Shown piece after piece: positions 1-10,703 of a DNA stretch of 64,000 bases. This DNA is from Nannochloropsis oceanica (Eukaryota; Sar; Eustigmatophyceae; Eustigmatales; Monodopsidaceae). The position numbers and the translations under genes are program-made. Position 1 is the first letter of the stretch. Each line of letters opens with the position of its first letter. The stretch lies in the NCBI GenBank assembly GCA_004519485.1, contig CP038132.1, positions 1,111,001-1,175,000 of the forward strand, given 5' to 3'. The notes beneath the pieces were generated by a model. That model searched no databases. It saw only the letters and a list, made by a program, of their open reading frames with translations, and had not been told where the DNA came from.

Positions 1-129
1 ACGCAAGATACATGACCTCGCCGGTCTGGATGGTGGTTTTATCGTGAGGCTGTGCATGGTCAAGGGTCACCATTATGTGTTGGGCGATCTGACGCGTCAT
101 GGCCGACCACCTATCCGAATCATCCACAG

Positions 130-1790
130 AAACTTGTTGCCGCAGAGTATGGAGGCTACATCTATACGTCGGCCGACTCGGGCGTCAAGTAGATAGAGCA
201 ATCTAGCAGTGGTCAACGCTCCTGGGAGGCGATTGCATCCTCGTCGGATGGCACGGTACGTTTGTTAAACGCAGGGCTCTACGCCAGGTGCATGACCTCG
301 CCGTTCTGGATGGTGGTCACCTCATGAACGCGTTAATTGTCAAGGGTTACCATTAAATGTTGGTCAATCTAATGCATCACATATCCGAATTATCCACAGA
401 AACTTGCCGCCGTAGATGTGGGCACCGAAAACGATGGCTACATTTATACATCGATCGACTCGGGCGTCAGCTGGGTTGAGCAGTTAAGCAGTGGTAAACG
501 TTACTGGAGTTCGATTGCATCCTCATCGGATGGCACGGTACGTGTGTAAAGTACAGGGCTCTATGCATGGTGTACGATGCCGGCATCTGGATGATGGCTG
601 CATCGTGGGTGTGTGCATTGTCAACGGTCGATCTGACGCGTTCACGATGGACAACCCATCCATCCACACACAGAAACTTGCCGCCCCAGGGGGGACCTTC
701 GAGGAAGGCGGTTATATATATACGTCTACCAACTCGGGCGTCGACTGGAAGGCCCAAACGAGCAGTGGTCAACGTCTCTGGATTTCGATCGCATCCTCGT
801 CGAATGGCACGGTACGTGTGTTGAATGCAAGGCTCTACGCACGGTGTACGACAACGCCGTTCTGGATGGTGGTCACATCTTGAATGCCTTCATGGTCAAG
901 GGTCGACCTGACGCATCATGGTTGACCACTCATCCATTCGCCAACAGAAACTTGCCGCCGCAGATTATGGAGGCTACATCTATACGTCGGCCGACTCGAC
1001 AGTGGCGAGCGTTTCTGGTGGTCGATTGCGTCCGACGAGGATGGCACAGTACGTTTATTTAATGCAAGGCTCTACACAAGATATATGACCTCGCCGTTCT
1101 GGATGGGGGTCACATCGTGAATATCTGCATTGTCAAGGGTCACCATTATGTGTTGGGCGATCTAATGCATTCCACATCCAAATTATCCACAGAAACTTGC
1201 CGCCGCAGAGTATGGAGGCTACATCTATACGTCGGCCGACTCGGGCGTCAACTGGGAGGCCCAAACGGGAAGTGGTCAACGCTCCTGGGAGTCGATCGCG
1301 TCCTCGTCAGATGGCACGGTACGTGTGTTGAACGCAGGGGTCTACGCCAGGTGCATGACCTCGCCGTTCTGGATGGTGGTCACATCGTGAGAGTGTGCCA
1401 AGGGTCGATCTGATGCGTTCATTGTCGAAAACTCATCCAAATTACCACAGAAACTTGCCGCCGCAGGAGGAGACCCTTTCAAAGAAGGCTACATTTATAC
1501 GTCGGCCGACTCGGGCGCCAGCTGGATGAGGCGAACCAACAGTAGCGAGCGTCTCTGGATATCGCATCATCGTCGGATGGCACGATACGTGTGTTGAATG
1601 GAGGGCTCTACACAAGGTACACGACACCGGTTTTCTGGATGCCGGTCGCATCGTGAGCGTGTACGTTGTCAAGGGTCGCGTGTGTATTGTCAAGGGTCGC
1701 CAATAAGTGTTGGGCGATCTGATGCGTCATGGTCGACAACCCATCCAATCATCCCCAGAAACTTGCCGCCGCAGGGAACGACTTCGACAT
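130..1790 (+). pseudogene. Tandem array of Asp-box (BNR-like) exons, decayed
   Basis: Seven tandem units of roughly 240-310 bp each carry one candidate exon of 126-138 bases, an AG acceptor before AAACTTGCCGCC and usually a GTACGT donor. Exons lie at about 130-255, 400-537, 674-811, 948-1048, 1193-1318 and 1451-1584; a seventh has only its start, near 1759. Each encodes a module such as GGYIYTSADSGVNW, the S-x-D-x-G-x-x-W Asp-box seen in sialidase-like and sortilin-like beta-propellers. Units 2, 3 and 5 are open and in phase 0, so they could be joined without a frame change. Unit 1 has an in-frame stop, units 4 and 6 are shifted, and unit 6 has lost the GT donor. I infer a gene that grew by tandem exon duplication and is now at least partly dead. 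Any part left of the window cannot be seen. Confidence 0.7.
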
Positions 1791-2325
1791 CTATACCTAA
1801 AAATCGGTCTGAACGTGTGAGAATGCGAGAATGTCGACCAAGTCACTCCGTAGCTCTGTTCAGCCCCCAGTCAATTGGTAGGATTGAATTGTTTTTGGCG
1901 TTCATCCGGCGTCCCACCTTGCCAAGCGACGCTATATGTCCTGATTCTTATATGTTTATGTATGCTGCGTCCTGTGTACCTGTCTTCAGTCCGGAAGCCC
2001 CAGTTTCCACTTGTGGCGCATCGTTTTGTCAATGTGCGTGATAATAATCTTGTCTGTTGTTTTGTATGTGTTGTGTCTTGTATGTATCCATATGCCTTCT
2101 CGAGCGCTACTTGTGTTGAATGCAGAGTGCTGAGATCCCCTGAACCGCCGTGTCTAGAAAGTCGTTGGACACTTTTTTTTTTCCACCGTATTTTGTGATA
2201 CAACCATAAAATGTCAAATAGCTTTTTACCACCACATCAGCCCCCCTATTGTCATCGCTTTTTCTGAAGCAACCAATTGGCATTGTGCGCATCCATGGCC
2301 CTGACCTTAGACGGCAAAGCTGCAA
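1791..2325. other. No gene recognised
   Basis: Only short overlapping reading frames on both strands and T-rich tracts are seen between the exon array and the protease. No convincing splice-bounded exon, RNA or repeat was recognised. Confidence 0.5.
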
Positions 2326-2380
2326 TTCATGCTATTCCCTCATGCAAAAATATCATACATCAACAAGTCGTGATCTCATA
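2326..2380. repeat. 55-bp dispersed repeat, inverted copy at 53597-53651
   Basis: This segment reappears as its exact reverse complement at 53597-53651, 51 kb away. Here it lies directly upstream of the open frame of the protease; there it lies beside a 226-bp duplication. It may be the edge of a larger unrecognised mobile element, or a fragment moved during repair. It probably explains why no normal signal-peptide exon is visible in front of the protease. Confidence 0.8.
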
Positions 2381-3622
2381 CCCTGGTTACATCTGCCAAC
2401 CCGGCCAAGCAGGTGTACAACATTATCCTTCGTAAGGACGCATATACCAATACATTCCCTTTTGAATCTTTGGTGATAAAGCTCAATGCTTGGTGCGACC
2501 AGGCTACTACTCTCGATCTCCTTGGGATGATCACTGCAAATTGTACGGTAGCTTCGATTAAGGCCAGTGGCGATGGCAACACAAGCGCCCTTACCATCTT
2601 GAATGGACTCCCAGAAGTTCAAAATGCAGTGCCTGACTCCTTGGGTCAAATAACTAACATCGGGCTTGATCGCATCAATCAACGCAACTTGCCTCTGGAT
2701 GGTAATATCGGGCGAGTTCAGAGACAGGGTCAAGGTGTGACGATTTTTGTCCTGGATACTGGATGTCGAGTGACGCACGACGAGTTTACTGACCGGGCTA
2801 CTACGACGGGCATTGGCTCGCTGGCTATTACCGACGGCGTGGATGGTAACGGGCACGGCACCCATGTTGCTGCAATCGCCACAGGTAAGCTCAGCGTTGC
2901 ATTCATCAAGGGGGTGTTATCTTGGGAAATTTTAAATGCGTGCCATGTGCATTTTAAACCAAATCGTGTAAAATCCAATATATACATGATCTTCTGATTG
3001 TCAATTGGTCCTCAACACTTACAGGAGCTATCTTTGGAGTCGCTCCAAAAGCGCAAGTGCAGTACCTCAAGGTTTGTACAGATGCGGGGTTCTGCTCGGC
3101 GGCCGATTATGCTCTTGGCTGCCAAGTAGTCGCCGGAGCTGTGGCTATGAATCCTGGCCAACGATTTGTGATGAGTGTGTCCCTCGGATATGATAACGGC
3201 GATGCATTTGTGGATGCAGCGACCCAGCAAATCATAGACTTAGGCGTGCCGGTCGTGGTAGCTGCTGGTAATGACGGAACAGGGCAGGATTCCTGCGGCG
3301 ATTCCCCTGCTCGGGTGTTGGGCGCCGTCACTGTAGGAAATAGTAAGGTTGATGATACACGAAACCTACAAGCAGCGAGGGAACCTGCATTGACATCTAT
3401 GCTCCGGGGACACTCATTTTGAGTGCATGGTTTCGATCAGACATAGACACGAACACTATAAGTGGCACATCTATGGCTATCCCTCAAGTATCGGGCGCTA
3501 TTGCCGCCGTTTTGTCGCTGAGCGACAGGCAGCAGATTCCCTGCACTAATGCTCAGATTCTCCGCGCCATTTTAGGCCCAATGCGAATCATTGACTCGGT
3601 GCCAGGAAAAAGACAAGCGTGA
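2374..3622 (+). pseudogene. Subtilisin/proteinase K-like serine protease (S8), frame-disrupted
   Basis: The first exon, from about 2374 to 2884, encodes an inhibitor-I9-like propeptide (YNIILRKDAYTNTF onward), the Asp motif VLDTG near 2755 and the His motif GHGTHVA near 2851. It ends at a donor (GTAAGC, 2885). The second exon starts at about 3024 with AIFGVAPKAQVQYLKV, includes the oxyanion-hole Asn in AAGNDG, and ends with GTSMA near 3471 and a stop at 3620-3622. All catalytic residues are present. The frame breaks near 3363: the expected CIDIYAPGT is present but in another frame from KVDDTR, so one or two bases are lost or misread. No signal peptide is visible. Family members are secreted proteases with a self-cleaved propeptide. 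Either this is a recent pseudogene or the break is a sequencing error. Confidence 0.85.
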
Positions 3623-3955
3623 CTTCTTATTTACATGTTTTAAAATGTGGGCGCTTTTCACATACCATGATACCCCTCATCATGATACGTGTCCTTGGGG
3701 AATCGAGGTCCAAAAATATACGCATTGCCCCGGCCATTTCCAATCCTTTGTTCCTGCTCGCAAGATTTTAAGGAATGCTTTCGTTACCTCGAGCCCCCCC
3801 GGTGTAGGGGGGGGGCGATGCACGTTCATACATGATTCATGGATGACTTATTGGAAGTCTGCCTCCATTCATGATTGACCGATTTCTAGTATTGGTGACG
3901 GCCCTGCTCTCTCCAACTCTCACACACTGATCGGGGTGACCTCACATACAATTCT
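3623..3955. other. Intergenic, with a motif shared with the 59.6-kb gene upstream region
   Basis: No gene is seen. It has a G/C homopolymer pair near 3795-3816. Bases about 3885-3906 (ttctagtattggtgacggcc) recur at about 59600-59620, upstream of the other GT7-containing gene. The bases after it here (ctctctccaactctc) appear there in inverted form. It may be a shared promoter element or a small repeat. Confidence 0.5.
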
Positions 3956-5311
3956 ATGCACACAGGCCATCTAAAAATGAATCCGGGTCTCTACAGTTCA
4001 TATTTGATTGCTGTATCAGCTCTTTTGGCATTAGTCATGAATATATATGGGAGCATGCCCGATCCTGGCCCGGCCGAAACATATTTATGTGGGATGGCGC
4101 ATACCATTGAGCACGGCCAAATGGCATTGGACGATTCTTTTTGGCGACAAGAGAAGGAATGGCACTACATTACCTCCTTGGGTTATTACAGCGCTGGTTC
4201 TTCAGGCGCAACTTTCACAAGATTTAATGAGGAAGAGATGAACATAGTGGCAACTGCCTTCAAAACTGCAGAAACTTATGCTTCTTTGCATCATGGTAGC
4301 ATGGCCGGCAAGATGAATATGATTGCGGCGTGGCAAGTGGCCGATTTCTGGGGTCGATACGACATCATTGTACTCCTACGCGACGACACTGGCATGGACG
4401 ACAAGCTAAAACCTCGCTTCCTTGTCCACATTCCGTTGACGTACACATCTCATAAATACATCGTAACGCCCTCCGTGCAGGTGATTGCACAGAGACCGAT
4501 TGCCATTGTCGTACCATTTGCATGCTATTTCGACGGCTTGCAAGCTTTCTTTGAAAAGTTTGCCCCTGTTTGGAAGCATGTGGAAGGTTCCAAGCGAATC
4601 ATTGTCGTTTGGGCGCAGTGCACTGACCGAAGAGTCACCCAGCCACCCGTAAAAGACAACATGGAGCTATTGGCAGCAAGCAGCCTTGATATCCAGGTTC
4701 TCACAGTGGACGCCCCTTTTTCCCGGTCTCTGACGCTACATACTGCGTTTGAATTTCTAGATCCAGAGGAGCTTGGTGTGGTACTTGACATTGATATGGT
4801 CGTCCTACCCCAGTACTTTGAGCATGCACGCGCATTTGCTGCGCCCCATCAATCCGTGTATTTTCCTATAACATTCTCTCGTTTCAATCCACACACGATT
4901 GATGCCTGGGCAACATTCTTAGAGAGAACCAAACCTGACCAATCCACAAGAGTGAGGAATGCACTGGCACATGGAGAGGTAACCTCAGAAACGGGGATGT
5001 GGCGCAAGTTTGGTTACGGCATGGTGGTAGCCGGGCAAGGGGATATCATGAGAGCAGGAGGCTACAATATGAACAACACTCAGTGGGGCATGGAGGACGT
5101 GGAGCTTCACCAAAAGCTTGCATCCCGAAATGGCGAATTGCGGATATGGCGTGCCTACGATCCTATGATTCAACACATTTACCATCCCAAAAACTGTTCA
5201 TGGGCGAGAGGGGATGATCGAGAGACGATGTGCTTCGGGTCGAGCATTGCACTGGAAGGTAATAAGGAGCAGCTAGGCCTTCTGCTCTTTGAGATTCAAG
5301 GGAAAGTCTAG
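3956..5311 (+). CDS. Chondroitin-synthase-type glycosyltransferase, GT7 domain
   Basis: The 451-residue single-exon frame encodes a type II membrane protein: a short tail, one hydrophobic anchor at about residues 15-35, a poorly conserved stem, then a catalytic domain from about residue 180. The domain has the hallmarks of the chondroitin N-acetylgalactosaminyltransferase family (Pfam CHGN, CAZy GT7): PFSRSLTLHTAF, the metal-binding DID at 278-280 in VVLDIDMVVLP, FPITFSRFNP, and WGMEDVELH at 377-385, followed by HIYHPKNCSW. Such enzymes transfer a sugar from a UDP donor in the Golgi lumen. The closest relative in the window is the last third of the 59982-63326 protein, so the two probably act on related glycans. 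ATG at 3956 is used; the Met at 3977 would also keep the anchor. The frame is intact and starts 333 bases after the protease ends. Acceptor sugar is unknown. Confidence 0.88.
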   Translation: MHTGHLKMNPGLYSSYLIAVSALLALVMNIYGSMPDPGPAETYLCGMAHTIEHGQMALDDSFWRQEKEWHYITSLGYYSAGSSGATFTRFNEEEMNIVATAFKTAETYASLHHGSMAGKMNMIAAWQVADFWGRYDIIVLLRDDTGMDDKLKPRFLVHIPLTYTSHKYIVTPSVQVIAQRPIAIVVPFACYFDGLQAFFEKFAPVWKHVEGSKRIIVVWAQCTDRRVTQPPVKDNMELLAASSLDIQVLTVDAPFSRSLTLHTAFEFLDPEELGVVLDIDMVVLPQYFEHARAFAAPHQSVYFPITFSRFNPHTIDAWATFLERTKPDQSTRVRNALAHGEVTSETGMWRKFGYGMVVAGQGDIMRAGGYNMNNTQWGMEDVELHQKLASRNGELRIWRAYDPMIQHIYHPKNCSWARGDDRETMCFGSSIALEGNKEQLGLLLFEIQGKV

Positions 5312-5699
5312 TTACTACGTTATGGTTCAACACATGTATCATCCCAAAAGTCGAGAGTGTTTATATCTATAGTTATTACTTCAATTGCAGGTATTTTAGT
5401 GATTTCCATGGGGACATCAATGGAGGGAACCTGCATTCATATTTAACGAGGCAAAAACGTATTCCTGAGAGCTAACTATCCTCAGTTCTCCCTTTTTCCC
5501 TCCTACAAACTCATATCAGACATATTACAACGGAGATTTCTTTTTTTAATTGATATATAAAGTTTCATGTCAACCCAGCCTTGAAACATAGCGGGCCCAA
5601 AATATGGAAGGTATGTAAGTTGCTTTTTGGAGGTATACTTTTGGGATATGTTCTATGTATCATGGCCTTGGTGAGGTGATTCTTGCCTTTCCATCAAGC
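5312..5699. other. No gene recognised
   Basis: A/T-rich sequence after the GT7 gene with no open frame of note. It probably holds the 3' UTR; no terminator signal could be assigned. Confidence 0.4.
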
Positions 5700-5920
5700 G
5701 ACTCAATACCGAAGCTTACGGATGAAATTAAGGCACTTCGACAGAAGTTTGACATCCTCCAAAGGAGGTATGTGCGGCTAAAATACATCTCTGTTTAGTC
5801 AGGAGCTGTTCTACGCGCAAAGGAAGTAGTTCGCTTCATCCGCATCATCAACCCTAATCTAGGTTTTGGCTGAAGCCCTACGTGTCAACGGTGTAGAGAG
5901 ACGAAGAGCGCGATGTGACC
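5700..5920 (+). pseudogene. Remnant of the 5' end of an FkbM-type methyltransferase gene
   Basis: Bases about 5735-5770 encode IKALRQKFDILQRR followed by a GT donor, matching IKTLQEKVDILQKR plus donor at 48525-48560 in the methyltransferase gene. After a similar intron, an acceptor near 5860 is followed by gttttggctgaagcccta, the counterpart of exon 2 at 48660. Nothing equivalent to the catalytic exon follows, so only the coiled stem and the beginning of exon 2 survive. This is a second locus of the methyltransferase family. Confidence 0.7.
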
Positions 5921-6273
5921 TATATATAGATAGATAGGCAATGAAAGGAGTCAACGTGTCGTCCTCCAGGAGATGGTACATTCACACAAAGTGCATATAC
6001 TTTATGTCATTCGAAGTGCGTTAGTGAGCAAGTGAATCAATCGATCGATGGTGCATGGCTAAATGAATGGGTGATGATCTAACTGATTAATAAGTGAAAA
6101 TCGTAAACGAGAAGACGCAAGCACATGTGTGTGGATGGATCAATCAATTCAATCTGTGAATGAACGGGTGATTGCATACTTGAATGGGTATACACATACA
6201 TGGATGATGATGAGACACAACATGTGCAAAGAATAAATGCACGGTGGTGGTGGTGGTAAGAGCGACCTTTCTG
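5921..6273. repeat. Low-complexity ATGAATG/GATGGAT-rich tract
   Basis: A degenerate simple-sequence region dominated by tgaatg, gatgg and atcaatc words, ending in a short ggtggtggtggtgg run near 6243. No gene is supported. Confidence 0.5.
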
Positions 6274-6565
6274 TTCATAAAGGTTTCATGTTTTATTATT
6301 ACTATTATTATTTTAATCCCCTTCTACTCTTTTTTTTTTTAAATGAAAAACTTCTGAATACCACAGCGTCTTTATCGGCGTTATGAGGTTGCGCAGCGAC
6401 GACCTTCCCATGCAGTAATCGGATTGAAGCTCCACGAGAATAGGTTCACAAAATTTTGGGGTTGTGGTTGAAGCTGTTTTTAGTGAATCTACACCTCACC
6501 ACGCACTTTCTTCTTTTACCACCGTAGTATCTCGCATTATACGCCATGTCAGTGCGCAGCAGGTT
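6274..6565. repeat. Left arm of a ~292-bp inverted repeat flanking the STELLO-like gene
   Basis: This arm is nearly identical to the reverse complement of 9703-9995, with only scattered differences and length changes in the T run. The two arms enclose 3.1 kb containing one gene. The start codon at 6546 and the first six or seven codons of that gene lie inside this arm. The arm includes a (tta)n/attatt tract and a poly-T run. No obvious target-site duplication is visible outside the arms. Confidence 0.9.
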
Positions 6566-9226
6566 AACGGAAGTACCACTTATTGTTGCTTTGCTTCTTA
6601 GGATCCTATACTCAACTTCCTTGGAAAGGAATACCATGAAAATGCTCATTCCACAGATGACAAACCAACACGCTGATGCAGTCCCGGGCACTTTAATCAA
6701 TGGAACTACCCAAAGAACACATATTTTTCAAAACAAGCTGCTTCCACCATTACCGGAGGATTCACTCGATGAAGTATGCTATATTGCCACCATTGGCGTC
6801 ACCACTTCACTTAATCTCTCGAGCGCATGCATTGCGGAGACTGCCAAATTCATGCCGGTAATTGTTGTGGATTTGGGCTCCCTGGCCCATAAGATCAGCG
6901 AATCGATCCTGAACTCCTCAACATCAACCATCGAGTACCTGACCCTCGAGCGCCAAAGGGAGCTCTATCCAGAATTGGCAGCTGTTCTTCCGATGAAAGG
7001 TTTTTCTCGCAAAAACATTGGATATCTCCATGCATTGAAAAGCGGAGCATGCTATATCTGGGACTTTGATGACGATATTTGCCACAAGTCGGACAAATAT
7101 TGGGCCTATGACAACTATTTGGAAATGTTGAGGCTAATTAGTTGGACAATTGGTGGTGTGGATAACTACATCCATTTGGATCTATCATTGAAAGTAAATA
7201 CCAAATACAACTGCCCTGAAGATGCTGTATGATCATGCAAATGGTCCAAATATTTGGTCACTATCGGTCAGCTTGGCAAGCAATTGTAATTGGCGATCAA
7301 ATAATTCTAATTGTTTTTGGTCATTATGTGGGTCCACATAGCGCATTCTGCGCCGACCTCAGAGGTGTAGCGAGTCGCTGCTAGACCGAGCCATATACCC
7401 AAATTCATTTGGTTTCACCAATTGCAATTGTTCGTCGGGAAGCATCGGCGAACTCGTCAGCAAATGTAAATGCCAGTGGGTCCTTCAACCCAGGTGACGC
7501 TCTCAAATATATTTGGTTCAAAATCATCTGGTCCCTCTTTCCCAAGACAGTTGGTCCAAATGATTGCCATTTTAGCGTCGATCGAACAACTGACTTACCC
7601 TGACAATTGTCCAATTGCCAGGATTCGCCTCTTAATTACCTAATTTCCATTTGAAGTGGGATTTTCCGACGTGTGATATTTGCCCCACTCTTCGAACCAA
7701 GGACCTTTTGGTGGCGCTGCAAACAGGTAAATTGCCACGACCCAGCTTATCTCTTACATCCGATTCCAAAGTCGTGAATCCTTACCTGCTGTATGGATCT
7801 AGAGCATTTGTTTGGCCGCGAGGGTACCCCTCTAGAGCTGAGTGGATCAAAGGAATTCCCGAGGCTCCTGAACGGATCTGTTGGAGAGGTCGATGTTATT
7901 CAAATAATGCAAGATGTGGATCCTGATGTCGACGCCAACTGGCGTCTACTTCATTCATTCCAAGAGCTTCCGTTCCACTGGAAGATAAATTCACCGCTTG
8001 TCGATAATCTGGTATCGATAGATTCGTTTCGGTGGGCCCCCTTCAATGCGCAGGCAACGATTCTTTCACGGAGGGCTGGGCGGATCGGAATGGTTCTACA
8101 CACGGTTCATGAACGTGTTTCCGACATCTGGCGCTCATACTTGATGCAATATCTTATGAAACGCTTCGATAACACGGGGCTACTCACCTTCTCAGGAGCC
8201 ACAGTTGAACATCGGAGATATCGCCATGACTTCGACGCGAAAGATCAACAAGCCGAGGCACAATTGTACGCCCAAGTGATGAAGCTAATCGCATATCTTG
8301 ACGAGCGCCCAATCTCAAAAGTGGACCCTGTCGAGGAGTATTTTATCCTGGTGGATGATATTTATCAAAGAGGCTTTATCCATGCTCAAGACGTCCAAGC
8401 CGTCCTCCTCTAGACAAAGGCTGTGGGTCGGTACCATCCAACAATAACGTTAAAGAAGCGGGACGACGTTCATATCCCCCTTCCGCAACAAAACAAAGCT
8501 GGCGTAGTCCTACAGATTAACTTCGGTCACATCGAAGTCGTCCCGATTTGGGTAGCCCTTCATGGACACAAGGTCAAGCATATCTACGTCTACAGCGCCC
8601 TTGCATCGCCCGAATGTCTCACATTTAGTGGCATACATATTAAATGCATAACCAACGACATTCAAGGGATACAGCAGTATTTAAGCGTGGCCCATGCCAT
8701 TGATAGCTTGGCTCAAGTGCCGACAGATGTCGAAGTGGAAGGCTTGATTTTCCTACACCCTGATGTAATCTGGAGCAGCATTGTGAGCCTGGATGGCCCA
8801 CTTTCGTATGATGTTGACGCACAGCCATTCCCGCCCCGCGGCAACTGGTCTTGGACAAATCGAAAGTGTGGCATTCCGGCGACGAAAGTCTTCGAAATAA
8901 TTTCAGGAAGGCAGCTCAAATACTACAATGGCCAAGCCGACGAATTCTACGTGGCGAAGCAGGACTTCAAAACATTTGCGGAGGTCGCGCGGGAGATGGA
9001 TCGTGCCGGCCTCTATCACGAAATAGCGGTTTCTACAATCTTTGCTTATCTCGCGAACATCACGACCCCTCCAAAACGAGTAGGATTGCTGACGTACTTG
9101 GATGATAGAAGGGATCGGTATACCCTCAATGTTCAGGAATTTGCAAATATGACGGATAGATATATGTTTTCCCATCCATACAAGCTCTTGAGTCTGGATG
9201 GCTTATTGGCGCATCTAGCATGCTGA
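6546..9226 (+). pseudogene. STELLO-like glycosyltransferase (DUF288 family), interrupted
   Basis: The ATG at 6546 starts a short tail and anchor (VPLIVALLLRIL). The first part ends with FSRKNIGYLHALKSGA and WDFDDDI, which match the SRKNIGYLYAI...DDD region of plant STELLO proteins (Golgi, linked to cellulose synthase assembly). A probable intron lies between about 7195 and 7727. The next part has VVNPYLLYGSRAFVWPRG, then DPDVDANWRL, FAPFNAQ-like and CDIWR-like blocks (RWAPFNAQATIL, VSDIWRSYLMQYL). A C-terminal domain of about 265 residues runs to 9226. Two defects are visible: a shift near 7830, just after WPRGYP, and an in-frame TAG at 8411-8413 where the family tends to have Trp. Beyond the TAG the frame stays open to the end. 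The exact intron junctions are unresolved. I read this as a young pseudogene, unless both lesions are sequence errors. Confidence 0.8.
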
Positions 9227-9702
9227 TGGCTCTGCCTGCTGGAAGGTCATTATACATTATCTCATTATGAAAAATGAAATAATGACGGACGGGCAAATGG
9301 AAGCAATAGTGGCAGCAATGGCGGCCGCAGCGGCGGTCGCGAAGCGAGAGTTGGACTATAGGCTCTGCTCTCCCCTCTTTTGTTGCAGCCTATCAAGCTT
9401 AGGTAAGGTAAGCAATAGAGACCACTAGGTTGTTTCTTCTTTACGCTTTAGAGACATGGGCAGAATTTTGATTTCTTGGAAGAGAACCAACCTTCGGGTT
9501 GCCTCTGCTCCGACATAAAATATTCTGGTGTATGTACGTGACATGTCCTATGATCGCTTCGCACACCTGTGACATGAACATTGAAAGTGTTTGCTCCTCA
9601 TTAAAGTTGACTCAATACTCATTTCCCATCGCCACCCCAAGAAAAACCTTCTAAAACTAGGTCATTACGCGACCATCCTCGAGCAATCACGGTCTGAGGA
9701 TG
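9227..9702. other. No gene recognised between the STELLO-like gene and the right repeat arm
   Basis: A short GCG/GCA-rich stretch near 9310-9350 and A/T-rich sequence; no splice-bounded or long reading frame. Confidence 0.4.
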
Positions 9703-9995
9703 AACCTGCTGCGCACTGACATGGCGTATAATGCGAGATACTACGGTGGTAAAAGAAGAAAGTGCGTGGTGAGGTGTAGATTCACTAAAAACAGCTTCAA
9801 CCACAACCCCAAAATTTTGAGAACCTACTCTCGTGGAACTTCAATCCGATTACTGCATGGGAAGGTCGTCGCTGCGCAACCTCATAACGCCGATAAAGAC
9901 GCTGTGGTATTCAGAAGTTTTTCATTTAATAAAAAAAAAGAGTAGAAGGGGATTAAAATAATAATAGTAATAATAAAACATGAAAACTTTATGAA
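9703..9995. repeat. Right arm of the inverted repeat flanking the STELLO-like gene
   Basis: Reverse complement of 6274-6565. It carries an inverted copy of the first codons and upstream region of the STELLO-like gene, so if that region is a promoter, a second copy here points back towards the gene from its 3' side. Confidence 0.9.
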
Positions 9996-10445
9996 TTTGG
10001 TCCGCGGTGTACCAATGATCTATCACGTCATCGATTTCCTGACCTACGACCATATGGCAAAAATTTCCTTGGTGTCCCTTTTTTTTCAGGCGCCCGAAGA
10101 GCCCCTGCCACTTTTCTCGCCCCATGAAAAAGAAGGGAAAGAAGGAAGGAAAGGGGGGGGGGGGAATTAAGAAAAAAGAGAGGGATTTCGCATTTTCAGG
10201 CATTTTCGGGGGTGCTTGAGACTTAATCTGCGCCCCAAACTCTGGCAAAAAGGCCCCGGAGCGGTCCTCTGGCTTGGCCCTTGAAGCAAGCATCAACCCT
10301 GACGCACGAATATTCGTCGACCGCGGGTTTGAACGCAAAGGTTTTGGTCAAGCGTTCATCGACCGAGACGCGGCACTCCTGCAATTTATCTCCAAATACA
10401 AGCAAAAAGAACTCTACATCGTTTCCTCGAGATTCATTTTCACAG
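9996..10445. other. Unique left flank of the first large duplication copy
   Basis: Contains a G10 homopolymer near 10156-10165 and, from 10274, an open frame (MALEASINPDARIFVDRGF...) that runs across the duplication boundary into the repeated segment. The 57 residues before the boundary look protein-like but I do not recognise them. The frame fuses to repeat sequence at 10446 and is unlikely to be an intact gene. Confidence 0.4.
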
Positions 10446-10703
10446 ACGGTCTGCAAATATTTCAAGAAATGAGTGTAAATCCTATGACTAGTGGGTGCAA
10501 GGACTATGAAGCGGAAGACGGCGTTGATGATCACGGTGAGGACTCTCAAGACCGTGCGCCTCTTGTTTTCAAGGATTCACGCACAAATTCAGCCTCAAAT
10601 CATCCTTTTTACAAGGTGGGATTTTCGTTTTTGGCATTGGCATTAGTACACGTGTTGCTCGCACTACCGTATCGCTGCACTATAGCTATAATCTTGACGC
10701 GAA

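Noticed and set aside
7233-7726. MITE inside the STELLO-like gene
   Set aside because: Words such as ccaaat/atttgg recur, but no clear terminal inverted repeats or target duplication could be matched; a plain intron explains the gap.
8411-8413. Non-standard genetic code with TAG read as an amino acid
   Set aside because: Other genes here end at TAG in sensible places (11812-11814, 49597-49599, 5309-5311), so recoding is less likely than pseudogene damage.
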